From Nageia nagi (taxonomy: Eukaryota; Pinophyta): a stretch of DNA of 64,000 nucleotides. Shown here piece after piece: positions 22,112-32,126 of the stretch. The position numbers and the translations under genes are program-made. The stretch is taken from assembly GCA_050084985.1 (NCBI GenBank), contig JBITNC010000001.1, positions 16,678,001 through 16,742,000 on the forward strand, given 5' to 3'. A model generated the notes under the pieces. It worked only from the letters and a program-made list of their open reading frames with translations, was not told where the DNA came from and searched no databases. The first letter of the stretch is position 1. Every line of letters begins with the position of its first letter.

Positions 22112-22476
22112 TTAAACTTCACACCCCCTTGAGGGAAACTTCACCAACCCGAGAGAATCCCTAAGCTTGCAGAACTGAGCTTCAGGAAGGGGCTTGGTGA
22201 ACAAATTAGCAGAGTTTTTAGTAGATGGACAATACTGCAAGTGTATGATGTCATCTAGAACCTTCTCCCTGATAAAATGAGCTTGGATTTCTACATGTTT
22301 GGTTCGCTGATGGAACACAGGATTCTTAGCCAAAGAGATAGCCGATTGATTATCTGACAAAATAAGATATGGGCCATTTTGCTTATACCCAATTTCGTTC
22401 AAAAGATGTCTTAGCCAAATAGCTTCTTGGGTGGCAACAGACATGGCTCGATATTCAGCTTCGGTGGTAGAAAGAG
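22112..22476 (-). pseudogene. Copia-2 RNase H C-terminal part
   Basis: Open frame ending the polyprotein, with EAIWLRHLLNEIGYKQNG, SDNQSAISLAKNPVFHQ and DLFTKPLPEAQF-type motifs (here NLFTKPLP), stopping at 22112. It is separated from the rest of RNase H by the nested element at 22477-25111. Upstream sequence resumes at 25112 in register (AAAGAG|TCACAG). Confidence 0.92.
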
Positions 22477-22797
22477 TGTTAGGTCCCTATACATTATTAT
22501 TGTTAGGTCGGCTATGGTTATTATTATTTCCTCACATTATTATTGTTATGTCGACTAGTGTCCTTTCATTGTAGTGGCACCCCTTGGACTCCTATATATA
22601 CTAAGGAGGTATTATCATTTGAGGATGTCTATTGTTGTGTAATTGATGTGATGTAAAGGAGGTTGCCCCCTCGAAGTGGCTTATTACAAAGGAGGTTGCC
22701 CCCTCGAAGTGGCTTATTACAGATTTTATCTCTTATTCAATGCATTGAGCTCTCTCTTTGGTGATTTTATGCTATTTTGGGAACTTTGTTCATAACA
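22477..22797 (+). repeat. Nested element 5' LTR
   Basis: 321 bp from TGTTAGGTCC to CATAACA. It contains a TATA-like TATATATA at 22593-22600 and two perfect 33-bp tandem copies of a unit starting AAAGGAGGTTGCCCCCTCGA at 22655-22687 and 22688-22720. The PBS follows two bases later. Confidence 0.95.
22593..22600 (+). promoter_or_regulatory. TATA box of nested LTR
   Basis: TATATATA lies about 60 bp upstream of the tandem 33-bp hairpin-forming units. The position fits the start of the R region. Sequence-based inference only. Confidence 0.5.
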
Positions 22798-22799
22798 TT

Positions 22800-22811
22800 T
22801 GGTACCAGAGC
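22800..22811 (+). other. Nested element primer binding site
   Basis: TGGTACCAGAGC differs by one base from the TGGTATCAGAGC used by the Copia elements here and is complementary to a tRNA-Met 3' end apart from that base. Confidence 0.85.
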
Positions 22812-23599
22812 AGACGATTCTAGGGTTTCACAGCTCAAAACTAGTCATTGTGGCATTTTCACTACCAATTTTTTTTTGGGAGGATTTAGATTCTGAAATT
22901 TATTGGGTTTTTTTTAAGACATAACGAAGAATTTTCAGTTAAAATTTCAGCTCCTAATTCGCTATATTTTTTAAGTTACACTCAGGGGAAGTTAAGGTTT
23001 GTGACTAGTCACAAAAGCAGGTCTGAAATAGGTGTTCTAGCTAAAAAAGGTATATCTGAAGTTTTACAGCTCCAAACTAGGTGAGACCTATTGGATTGGT
23101 TAGGTTATATATGGAAATTTATCTGTTACAATTTTCAAGGTCTGAGAATAAACAAGTGACACAAGGCACTTCATACAAGTTCGCTCTTCAAACAAATCCA
23201 AAAATCAACACATTTTGGGAAAATTGTAGTCATTTCCTCTTGGACTATCAGAATTTGACGAAATCTATGGCATTGAAAAGAAGACATTTGAGGCTACCAT
23301 AGGTAGAAATTTCAGACTCTAAAGGATCGAAATTTCATATTTACATCAGTTGGAAGGTTGGACAATAGAACAGTCTCCAAATCATGAATTAAAAAAGGTA
23401 CAATTTATTTATTTATTTCTTTAAATTTGCATATATTTTGATTGAAAGGTCTATTTGGGGTGATTCATAAGCTATTGTAAAGAAAATAAAGAGTAGAGTC
23501 TTTTAGGTATAGACGTGTTCTGGCATCTTTAAACATAGGAGCTGTCGTTACTTTGCCAGCACTGCATCCCGAGGAATTGTGGTCTCCTACAACGTACTC

Positions 23600-23820
23600 A
23601 CAGTATATCGCTTAGGCCACTGTTGGATTCTCTCACGTACCTTTGAGTATATAGAGAGGCCATCATGCTCATGCACATACATGGTATATAGAGAGGTCCT
23701 TTAGGATTCCCTCACGTACCACGAGTATATTAGCAAGGGCCCTTTTCGAATGGTTGTGCATTAGATAGCACTAGCACAGAATTGAGCTCCCACGTACCTT
23801 GCGTATATAGGGAGACCCCC
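23600..23820 (+). repeat. Short degenerate repeats in nested element leader
   Basis: The phrase (C)TCACGTACC..GAGTATATAGAGAGG recurs three to four times with variation (near 23632, 23692 and 23792), ending just before the gag ATG. It may fold into RNA structure; the role is unknown. Confidence 0.6.
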
Positions 23821-23837
23821 TAGAATACTTAGTCAAA

Positions 23838-24754
23838 ATGCCACCGAAAAAAATTGCTACACCAAATATAATTCTAGAGGGTTCATCCATGACTATAGAA
23901 GAAAGTGAAGACATATTCTTTCGAATATCCCAAGTGGAAGAATTGGTTAAAGAGTGTGTAAAAAAGGGTGATATGGAGGAATTAAAAAGGGATTTGACAA
24001 AAGAGTTGGCAACTAAAATGGATCAATATATGGAAAAGATTTTTCAACTCATACAAAACCCAGAGGTAAAGATTCCTAAAGATGTTGATATGGACCAGGG
24101 TTATCAGGTAAATAATGATATTATTCAAGGAGATAAACCCTTCATTAATAAGCCTAATTCAGGAGGATATGCTTCTACTGATGGAAGTAATCAAGCATGG
24201 TTCTCAAGGGGAATCCAAATCCCCAAGATCGACATGAGGAAGTTTGATGGAAGGGACCCCATCACTTGGATATTTCAAATGGAGCACTTTTTTGATCTAC
24301 ACCAAGTACCAACATCACAAAAAGTAACTATTGCATCCTTGTATCTAGAGACTGAGCAGGTTGTATGGTACCAATGGCTTTGTGAACGTAAAAAGGGTTC
24401 TATTATATCTTGGTCCATTTTTACAGAGGAACTGATAGCCTACCATGAGGATGTTAAGAATAATTCCTTCTTTACTCAATTGATAAATCTAAGGCAAGAA
24501 GGTTCAGTGATGGAGCACATTCAACAATTTCAAAAGTTGAGTCTTAGAGTGAAGGATATACCAGATGATAATTGTTGGATCTCTTTATGGGAACCTTAAA
24601 GGATAAAATTCAACATGAGGTGCATCTATTTGAACCAACATCCTTAGAGATGGCTTTTAGGATGGCAAGGAAGGTTGAAAGTAAAAATATGGCAATGGCT
24701 GAATATTCCACATGGAAGATGAGAAATTTCTACAGAAGCATCCAGAACTACTAA
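23838..24754 (+). CDS. Gag-like protein of nested Gypsy element (one frameshift)
   Basis: The start ATG at 23838 gives MPPKKIATPNIILEGSSM. A charged, probably coiled-coil segment follows (residues 25-80), then the retrotransposon gag core (RKFDGRDPITWIFQMEHFF, VTIASLYLETEQVVWYQWL, FFTQLINLRQEGSVMEHI). A single-base frameshift near 24570 separates it from LDLFMGTLKDKIQHEVHLF and ...SLEMAFRMARKVE, which finish the core at 24754. There is no CCHC knuckle and no pol. This is the nucleocapsid-forming protein of the parent family; here the frameshift would truncate it at about 253 residues. Confidence 0.88.
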
Positions 24755-24790
24755 ATGTTGAGGACAACATTTTTTTGAAGGAGAGGGGCA

Positions 24791-25111
24791 TGTTAGGTCC
24801 CTATACATTATTATTGTTAGGTTGGCTATGGTTATTATTATTTCCTTACATTATTATTGTTATGTCGGCTAGTGTCCTTTCATTGTAGTGGCACTCCTTG
24901 GACTCCTATATATACTAAGGAGGTATTATCATTTGAGGATGTCTATTGTTGTGTAATTGATGTGATGTAAAGGAGGTTGCCCCCTCGAAGTGGCTTATTA
25001 CAAAGGAGGTTGCCCCCTCGAAGTGGCTCATTACAGATTTTATCTCTTATTCAATGCATTGAGCTCTCTCTTTGGTGATTTTATGCTATTTTGGGAACTT
25101 TGTTCATAACA
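24791..25111 (+). repeat. Nested element 3' LTR
   Basis: 321 bp, preceded by purine tract GAAGGAGAGGGG (24777-24788) and followed by target duplication AAGAG. It has the same doubled 33-bp unit as the 5' LTR. Confidence 0.95.
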
Positions 25112-26358
25112 AAGAGTCACAGTAGGTTACTTCTTGGAAGCCCAAGAGATAGCACCTGAACCAATGCTAAACACATATGCAGAGGTTGACTTTCTATCAT
25201 CTCTATCTCCCCATAATTAGAATCTGAGAACCCTGAGAGAACAATCGAGGGCACTTTGGAATACTTAAGAGCAAGATCCTTTGTCCCTGTGACATACCTC
25301 AAGATTTGCTTTACAGCATTGAGGTGTTCAACATATAGTTTTTGCATGAATCGTGCCATCAGATTCACTGCAAAGGCAATATCAGGACGAGAGATAGTCA
25401 AATACAAAAGACTACCAATCAATTATCTATAAGCTATAGCATCAGCCAACTGAGAATCTGAGCTCAGTGATATAATGATTCCAGGAGAAATAGGTATTGC
25501 AGCATATTTACACTCCTCCATTCCAAACTTTTGCAAGATGTTTGATATATACTTAGATTGACTAAGATAAGTACAATCTTGGTGTTGGTATACTTGCATC
25601 CCAAGATAGTAATGCAATAGACCTAGATCAGTCATTTCAAATGTTGCCTTGAGTTTGGAGATGCACTCTTGGATGATTTCAATATTATTGCCTGTTATGA
25701 GAAGATCATCCACATAAAGGAGAATTATGACCATGTCTTTTCCTTGATTGAGTACATAGAGGTCTGAATCAGAGAAGCACTTGGAAAAACCAATATCTGC
25801 AAAGAATCCTGAAATTTTCTTGTACCATGCTCTAGATGCTTGCTTAAGTCCATACAAAGACTTCTTTAGCTTACACACAAGAGACTCTTTTCCTTCTAGA
25901 ATAAATCCTTCTGGTTGATTCATGTAGATTTCAACATCTAATTCACCATTGAGAAATTCACTTTTGACATCAAGTTGAAAAGCTTTCCATCCTTGAGCTG
26001 CAGAAAGAGCAAGAATTATTTTGACAGTAGGCATCTTGGCTACAGGAGCAAAGGTTTCCTCATAATCAATACCATATTTCTGAGTGAATCCTTTGGCCAC
26101 TAACCTTGCTTTGTACTTTTCAATTTTTCCATCAAAATTGTACTTGACCTTGTATATCCATTTATTTCCAATCACATTTTTCTCATTGGGATAAGGAACC
26201 AAATCCCAAGTTTCATTTTTCATGAGCGCCTCATACTCAACTTTCATAGCTTCCATCCAACACTCTTGCTTGAAAGCTTCTTTGAAGGTTGATGGCTCAT
26301 GTGTATTATCAATTTTGGCAAATAAAGAGCTATTCAAGGTCATACTCCTTGTAATTCT
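25112..26358 (-). pseudogene. Copia-2 reverse transcriptase and RNase H start
   Basis: The open frame 25423-26343 encodes nearly the whole RT: GNKWIYKVKYNFDGKIEKYK, YGIDYEETFAPVAK, FQLDVKSEFLNGELDV and the catalytic LLYVDDLLITGN. A TAA at 25423 replaces a Gln codon (CAA in Copia-1), then LIGSLLYLTISRPDIAFAV and VTGTKDLAL continue into RNase H (FSDSNYG, first catalytic Asp). A frameshift near 25200 precedes the nested insertion at 25111. Apart from these breaks, RT is intact and of normal length. Confidence 0.92.
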
Positions 26359-27745
26359 CTATGCTGGAGAATTTTGCTCTTGTGGTGACTTCTCTACATG
26401 ATCATCCAACCAGTTAGGTGCAAGCGAAGAATCATCTATATCAGACACCTCAGCATGAGAGGTCATATCCTCAGAAAGTTCATTGAACTTGACATCCCTA
26501 GAAATAAAGACTATTTTATGGGATGAAAAGTAGAGCCTGTAACCTCTATTCTGATTATCATACCCCACAAAGATGCATTTTTCTGATCGTTTATCTAGCT
26601 TCTTTCTTTTCTCTGAGGTAATGAAGGCAAATGCATCACAACCAAAGACCCTGAAGTGTGAGAGGTTAGGTTTCTTTCCTGTCCATGCTTCATATGGAGT
26701 TTTACCTTCAACTACCTTAGTAGGACACCTATTTAGGGTGTGAATAGTAGTGTGAACAGCTTCTCCCCATAAGAAACTAGGAAGGTTACCCAACATGCAT
26801 CTTGCCATTTCTATAATGGTGCGATTCTTCCTTTCAGCAACTCCATTTTGCTGAGGGGTGTAAGGGATTGTGAATTATCGCTTAATCCCATGTTTAACAC
26901 AATAGTTGTTAAACTCATTGCTATTATATTCACCCCCATTATCAGATCTCAGCATCTTGATCTTAAAATCAGTTTGATTTTCAACAAGTGCCTTGAAGTC
27001 TCTAAACCTGTCAAAAGTTTGATCCTTGTGCTCAAGTAGATAACCAAATGTCATCCTACTGAAGTCATAAATGAAGGTTAGAACATAAGAAGCTCCCCCT
27101 AGTGACTTAGTTTGAAAAGGACCCATCAAATCTGAATGCACAAGCTGAAGAGGACAAGTAGCCCGAGTTGCCTTATCTTTTTCAAACTTTTGCCTATGCA
27201 TCTTTCCTAGAATGCACCTTTCACAAAGACCAATTGTGGGTGAAATATTAGGTAAACCTTCCACAAGTGCTTGAGTTTTCATATCTTGAATACTCTTGTG
27301 GTTAAGGTGTCCTAATCGTTGATGCCAAAGATTACCTTTTGAACAAACATTTGCAGTAAGACAAATCTTTGAAGGTACTTGATCCACAATATAAAGGTCA
27401 TCCTTTACTGATCCTTTCATCAAGGTGGCAAGTCCTTTCTTAACACACCAGGAGTGTGAGGTAAACTCAAATGAGCATCCTTTCCTTGTAATCTGAATTA
27501 CGGAGATGAGATTCATTCTTAGTTTAAGCACATAAAAGATATTATCAAGAGTCTTTCCATGAATCTTCACACTCCCTATTCCGTGAACATCAAGGACTGT
27601 ATTATCACCTATCACAACTGCATCCTTTTTGTACTTATGAAAGTTTTCAAACTTATCCTTTTCATAACACATGTGATTAGTGCATCCTAAATCAACAATC
27701 CAATCATTTGAAATAGTTTGAGTCGTTGAGTAGTAGGCAACAGTA
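26359..27745 (-). pseudogene. Copia-2 protease and integrase
   Basis: The protease signature reads DWIVDLGCTNHM, so the D-S-G triad is D-L-G and the enzyme is probably dead. The zinc finger LWHQRLGHLNHKS...LCERC is intact. The integrase D-D-E residues are all visible: LVHSDLMGPF, RSDNGGEY and TPQQNGVAERKNR. A TAA at 26875-26877 interrupts integrase just before FTIPYTPQQN, the same codon as in Copia-1 at 6834-6836. The C-terminal GKKPNLSHFRVFGCDAF region runs in ORF 26359-26808 and ends at another stop (NSPA, stop, RITRSM). Confidence 0.92.
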
Positions 27746-28671
27746 GCAGTATGCTTGTTCTTCTTTCTATTATTGAAAGTTCTCACATTTGCATTTCCCT
27801 TACCTTTTTGAGCAAATTTCTTTTTGCGACAATCATATTCTTTGTGCCCAAAGATACCACAAAAGTTACAATTTCCATCAAACGTTTCCTGAGGTGTTGG
27901 ATTGCTTGATCCAGCTTTGTCATTTCTTTGCCTGTAGTTCCCATGATTGTTGTTGCCCTTTTTGTCATACTTCCTGAAGGTAGATGAGGACTTGTTGTCT
28001 TTGAATTTGTAATGTTTGAACTTTTTCTTGAAAGGAGTTTTGGTTGCTCCTAGAGCAATGCTATTATCCTTTGGAGAAAGGTTCAACATTTTCTTGTTCA
28101 AAGTTTCCTCATGCTTCAGAAGGAGTCTAGAAAGGTTATCAAGTGAGATGACATCTTCTTCATCATCGAGTCTTGTTTCCATAACCGTGACAAAGTTGCT
28201 GAACTTTGTAGTAAGGCTTTGAAGAATGATAAAGACCATGAACTCATCATTGATCCAGTTGCACCCACAACCAACCAGTTGTGTCTTGAGGTCAATGATT
28301 TTGTTTAAGTAGATGGAGGCACTTTCATCTTCACTTTGTCGATACTGCAACAACTTTTGTAGAATGGTAAACCTCCTTGAAAATTTGGACCCAAGGTAAA
28401 TTTTCTTTAGCCTATCCCAAGCTTACTTTGCTAAAGTTGATGAAGAAATCATGAGAAGGACATCATCTGAAACTACATGGTAAATCATTGAAGTTGCTAA
28501 CTCATTCTTTGAGTTGTATACTTCAAAAGCCTTCTCATTGGTAGGAGCGACCAAGTCTTCACTAACTGTCTGTCACAGCTTCCTTGCTTGTAACTCGGCT
28601 TTCATATGAGGTTCCCATATTCCAAAGTTGGAACCATCGAGTATATGCTTGGGAACGAAGGTTTCAACCAT
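27746..28671 (-). pseudogene. Copia-2 gag
   Basis: Start ATG at 28669-28671 (MVETFVPKH). The N-terminal UBN2 domain has stops, one at TLAK, stop, AWDRLKKIYLG near 28420 (a Glu codon in Copia-1). From 28353 on, LLQYRQSEDESASIYLNK to the zinc knuckle CNFCGIFGHKEYDC is open and in frame with protease and integrase. Gag is not separated from pol by a stop, as usual in Copia. Not functional because of the early stops. Confidence 0.9.
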
Positions 28672-29596
28672 TGCTACAAAAAAGAGTAAATATGCAATAA
28701 GAATGCAAACTTTTACAATTTTCCATCTATATATATAAAACATCTAATAAGCAAACATGTCCTACATGTGCAAACTTATTAACCACGAGCCAAAAAAAGG
28801 ATAAAGTTGGGGTTGTTTTCTTGTATAGAATTAGGCCTTCACCTGGATGCCCGCAAGGTGGAGCCCAGGTACTACCAGTCCTCAACTAGTTCACCTTGGT
28901 CAGTAATATACTCTCACTAGGAGAAGTACTAACTATTTTCCAAGGATCCGACGTATCTTGGACCGACCATTTTAATTATCTTGATTAAGGTTTTCAGTTT
29001 TCCTCCTAGGTTATCAGGATAATCCCTGAATGGACGTGCGGACATGTGGTATCACTACACACATGCCTGTCCACCAAATAGAGTTATGTCCAATCCAACA
29101 GAGGTCTTAAGGGCAATTAAGACGGACTTACCACCACTCGATTCTTCAGACTAAAAGGGCTCCAGTCTACCCTGTCCTCACCTCGTGGCTCCCCAAACAA
29201 GTCATGTTGTGGAAAATATGTGCGGATGTATTCATTTTAGGGGTTACTTTTCAAATTTTTGCGTATTGCAAGTATAAAGCAAATGTACAAAAATATAAAG
29301 TAAAGTGAAAATACTCCATCCACACGAATTTGAAACCTTAAGAGTCCAAAATTGAGTCCAATGGGTTTTGTACTAACCCCTAAAGGACTTTTACATTTTT
29401 CATATTTTTGCTCAAGTTCAAAAATAATGAATTTTTCAAATGCTAAGTCCTATTTAGCATTAATCCATAACTTAAACATGTATTAGTCCATGACTTAAAA
29501 TTAGGTTTTAAACATGCATCATGCATTTTAACTTATAAATTTAAGTACTAAGCATGCTTTAATCCTAACAATAAAAGAGGCATGCATTTTAAACTT

Positions 29597-29703
29597 AGCA
29601 TGCAAGATCCATTTAGCATAATGTAAACATTTAAGTAACATGCAAGATCTATTTAGCATCACATGCAAGATCTATTTAGCATAACATGCAAGATCTATTT
29701 AGA
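29597..29703 (-). repeat. ~23-bp tandem repeats in Copia-2 leader
   Basis: CATGCAAGATC(T/C)ATTTAGCAT recurs four times (near 29600, 29638, 29661 and 29685). Copia-1 has a single GCATGCAAGATCCAGCTAG at the corresponding place (9550), so the array expanded in the Copia-2 lineage. Confidence 0.85.
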
Positions 29704-30129
29704 TTTAAGTAAAAAATGATAAAAATCCCCTCCATTTTTACTTAAAGTGCTAACAACTTGAATGCTAAAAAATTATGTTTAAGTGTGAGTTTGTCCTTTT
29801 GATCACTTAAGGGGTAAACTTGAAATATTGAAGTGTGACTAAGGCAAAAAATCAAATCAAAGTGGGAGTGGGTAAAAAAAATAAATACCCAACAACTAAA
29901 GTTGACAAAAAAAATGGTGAAGGGGCCATGTGGAAGCCACATGGAGGTGGAGAGGCTGGGCAGAGGTGGTAGGAGAGACCAAAGGGCTGCAGAGGGAGTC
30001 CAAGGCGGCAAGGAGGCCGCGTAGGGCGGTGAAGGTCGTGTGAGACGCATGGGGCGACCAGTCGGTGAGGAGGGAGACGCGTTGGTTGGTGCGTGTGTTT
30101 GACTTGATCAGAGGAGGCGATCAAAGTCT

Positions 30130-30600
30130 ATCTACACCATGCAGCATGTTAAATAACTCATGAGTCATCTCAGGGCATATCCAATGAGCATTTAGTGTCC
30201 ATGGAAGGTGTGGCTGCAGCATGCGTGGAGGTGGAGCCATGAAATTGTTGACATCATGCAAAAAAGGATTCGGAGTGTTGCAACGTAGCCAGTGGGGGCA
30301 CAATCGATGAGCATTTGCAGGCCATGGAATTGGGTCTGCATCCTGGGATCATTGGACACCAGGAATCAGGGGCAGCAACACGTGTGGTGGGAAACAAAGC
30401 ATGGACATTGCAATGTATCCGTCTGGTGCATATTCTACGATCGGTGAAGTCCATGCCATGGACGTGCATAGCCTGCAATCGTGGTAGTCCAAGAAACTGG
30501 TTTGCATCTTGTACCACGTCAAACATGTCGGCACTTCTCGGCTCTCCTTCGGCTACGTGGAGTCCATGAAATAATCTGCAGGGGGTTCAAACAATGCATG
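30130..30600 (-). repeat. Degenerate ~90-bp repeats in Copia-2 leader
   Basis: Phrases such as GTTGCAACGTAGCC, GATGAGCATTT, TCCATGGAA and CTGCATC recur at roughly 90-130-bp spacing and match the cleaner repeats at 10431-10700 of Copia-1. Copies are GC-richer and more diverged here. Confidence 0.6.
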
Positions 30601-30776
30601 GACCTTCCTTCGCTATCGCATGTGGAGCAGTGCAGGCCAAAAATCATGGCTGCAGCGGGAGGAGCATGCGCGGAGGTGGGTGGTGGCGGTCGGAGGATCA
30701 CGAGTGGTGGTGGTCGCCACCAGACGCCGCACGCATGGGCGGGAGGAGCCACCAGAGGCGCTTCCGATTTTGTTGA

Positions 30777-30796
30777 CCCCCCCCCCCCCCCCCCCC
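30777..30796. repeat. (C)20 homopolymer
   Basis: Twenty consecutive C on the plus strand (poly-G in the element RNA). The matching place in Copia-1 (10785-10791) has a short C run. Length may be uncertain through sequencing error. Confidence 0.85.
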
Positions 30797-31610
30797 GAGT
30801 TTAAAATTTATGCGATTTAATATTTTTAATGTGACAACAATAATTGATTATTTATTTGCCCTGACCCCTCTAAACTATATAATTTTTATTGTATTTTAAA
30901 TGAAATTAAAATATAAAAAAAATATATATATTGTTTAATTACATTTTAAACAGATTTAAAATATAAAAACTATACATATATATATATATTTGATTGAAAT
31001 AAAAATATATATATATTATATATAATTTTGTTTTGATTAGTTTAAACAAAATAAGAAATATATATATATATAGAGCCTTTGAATATATTATTGTGCCCCT
31101 AAAATTGTGGTAGAACTAAAAAATTGTCCTACTCTCAAACTTTTTAAATATTCATGCCTCACTAAAAATACCATTAACATAAAAAATGGTATGATATGTA
31201 GGAGAAATGTCACACTAATATAGTACTATTTTTAAGCAAATAGTAATAACATAATACTACTAACATAAAAAATGTTAGTAAAAATATGGGCATTTCATAG
31301 TATCCTCTTAAAAAATATAGCATGTATTGAGCATTTTTGTAAAAAAATGCTACTATCATAAGAGGTTAGTATAGAAAAACAATACTTGCATTGTCATTAT
31401 AATCATATTTTGCAAGAAATAAGCTCCAATATCTCACAAAGTATGTTAGTATCTAATGCAATAATCCAAAAAAAATGATCAAATAAGGAGGAACTTTATA
31501 CCTTTTCTTAAAAATTTACCTCACCAATGGGGTGTAAGATGAGGAATGAATAAGGATGAAGAACCTCCAAGATGTAGCTTCCACACCAAAAGAAGAGCTT
31601 CCACAACAAG

Positions 31611-31622
31611 GCTCTGATACCA
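31611..31622 (-). other. Copia-2 primer binding site
   Basis: TGGTATCAGAGC in element orientation, two bases from the 5' LTR. It is the tRNA-iMet type, identical to that of Copia-1. Confidence 0.93.
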
Positions 31623-31624
31623 AT

Positions 31625-32121
31625 TGAAGGATTTGAACTAGATCTAAACAAATCCTCTAGGACTTTAGACTAGGAAGCTAAATCATTCATCATCTATAAT
31701 TCTAAGAACATCATTCACACAATATGACACCAATATAATGTGGTTCCTCCCTCCTTGGGAGTACATCCACAACTAGTTCTCTATTCTCAATCTATGTCTC
31801 TCTTACAACTATTCTCTTGCTCTCTCCTACACAACCAAGTAGAGTAATCTTACTCCAAAACTTAGATATGTTACAAGAGGAGAGGCCCTCTATTTATAGC
31901 TTGAGAGCACCTCCCTAACCTTCCTTTAACCCAAGGGTAAGGTTAGGGTTACATTAAATGTATCACCTAACTTCAACCTACCAACTAACCACTTTGGTAA
32001 AGTCAAAGTCTACATATTAAAGAATTCAATTAATCTCTTAAGGTATCTACATACCCTTAAGTGATTAATTGAATTTACAAGGAGTTTAGATATTCACAAT
32101 ATTTCATTACAAATTCTAACA
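31625..32121 (-). repeat. Copia-2 5' LTR
   Basis: 497 bp, partner of 20795-21291. It is followed by target duplication ATTTT (32122-32126). A TATA block CTATAAATA lies at 31891-31899. Confidence 0.95.
31891..31899 (-). promoter_or_regulatory. TATA box of Copia-2 5' LTR
   Basis: CTATAAATA in element orientation, at the same place as in Copia-1, upstream of the conserved GAGGGCCTCTCCTC block. Likely the start of the element transcript. Confidence 0.65.
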
Positions 32122-32126
32122 ATTTT

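Larger units (their letters stand above)
22477..25111 (+). mobile_element. Nested non-autonomous Gypsy element carrying only gag (TR-GAG type)
   Basis: A complete 2635-bp element with 321-bp LTRs (22477-22797 and 24791-25111; about 5 differences), target duplication AAGAG (22472-22476 and 25112-25116), PBS TGGTACCAGAGC at 22800-22811 and a purine tract ending at 24788. Inside are a ~1-kb leader and one gag gene. No PR, RT, RNase H or IN is present; gag sequence runs into the RTTFFxRRG-like end typical of Gypsy pol tails, suggesting an internal deletion of pol. It must be moved by proteins of a related element. Its LTR and gag resemble the old Gypsy at 33595-39064. Confidence 0.93.
28672..31610 (-). 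other. Copia-2 leader between PBS and gag
   Basis: About 2.9 kb with no supported gene. It is homologous to 8626-11398 in Copia-1. It contains a 23-bp tandem array (29597-29703), a GC-rich repeat block (29900-30770), a run of 20 C (30777-30796) and (TA)n tracts (30970-31070). Short ORFs in the GC-rich block occur in many frames and look like chance. Confidence 0.7.
20795..32121 (-). mobile_element. Copia-2: full-length Ty1/Copia element with nested insertion
   Basis: 11,327 bp including a 2.64-kb nested element. It has 497-bp LTRs (20795-21291 and 31625-32121) with about 4 differences by eye (~0.8%), target duplication ATTTT (20790-20794 and 32122-32126), PBS at 31611-31622 and PPT at 21292-21302. 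It belongs to the same family as Copia-1, but its LTRs differ at the U5 end (AAATCCTCTAGG region), which makes it a separate subfamily. Gag-pol is nearly continuous, with a handful of stops. It landed just after the end of the Tat-type Gypsy integrase. Confidence 0.95.

Noticed and set aside
30481-30820. Overlapping ORFs in several frames of the GC-rich Copia-2 leader
   Set aside because: Open in many frames at once because stops are rare in GC-rich DNA; no similarity and not conserved in Copia-1.
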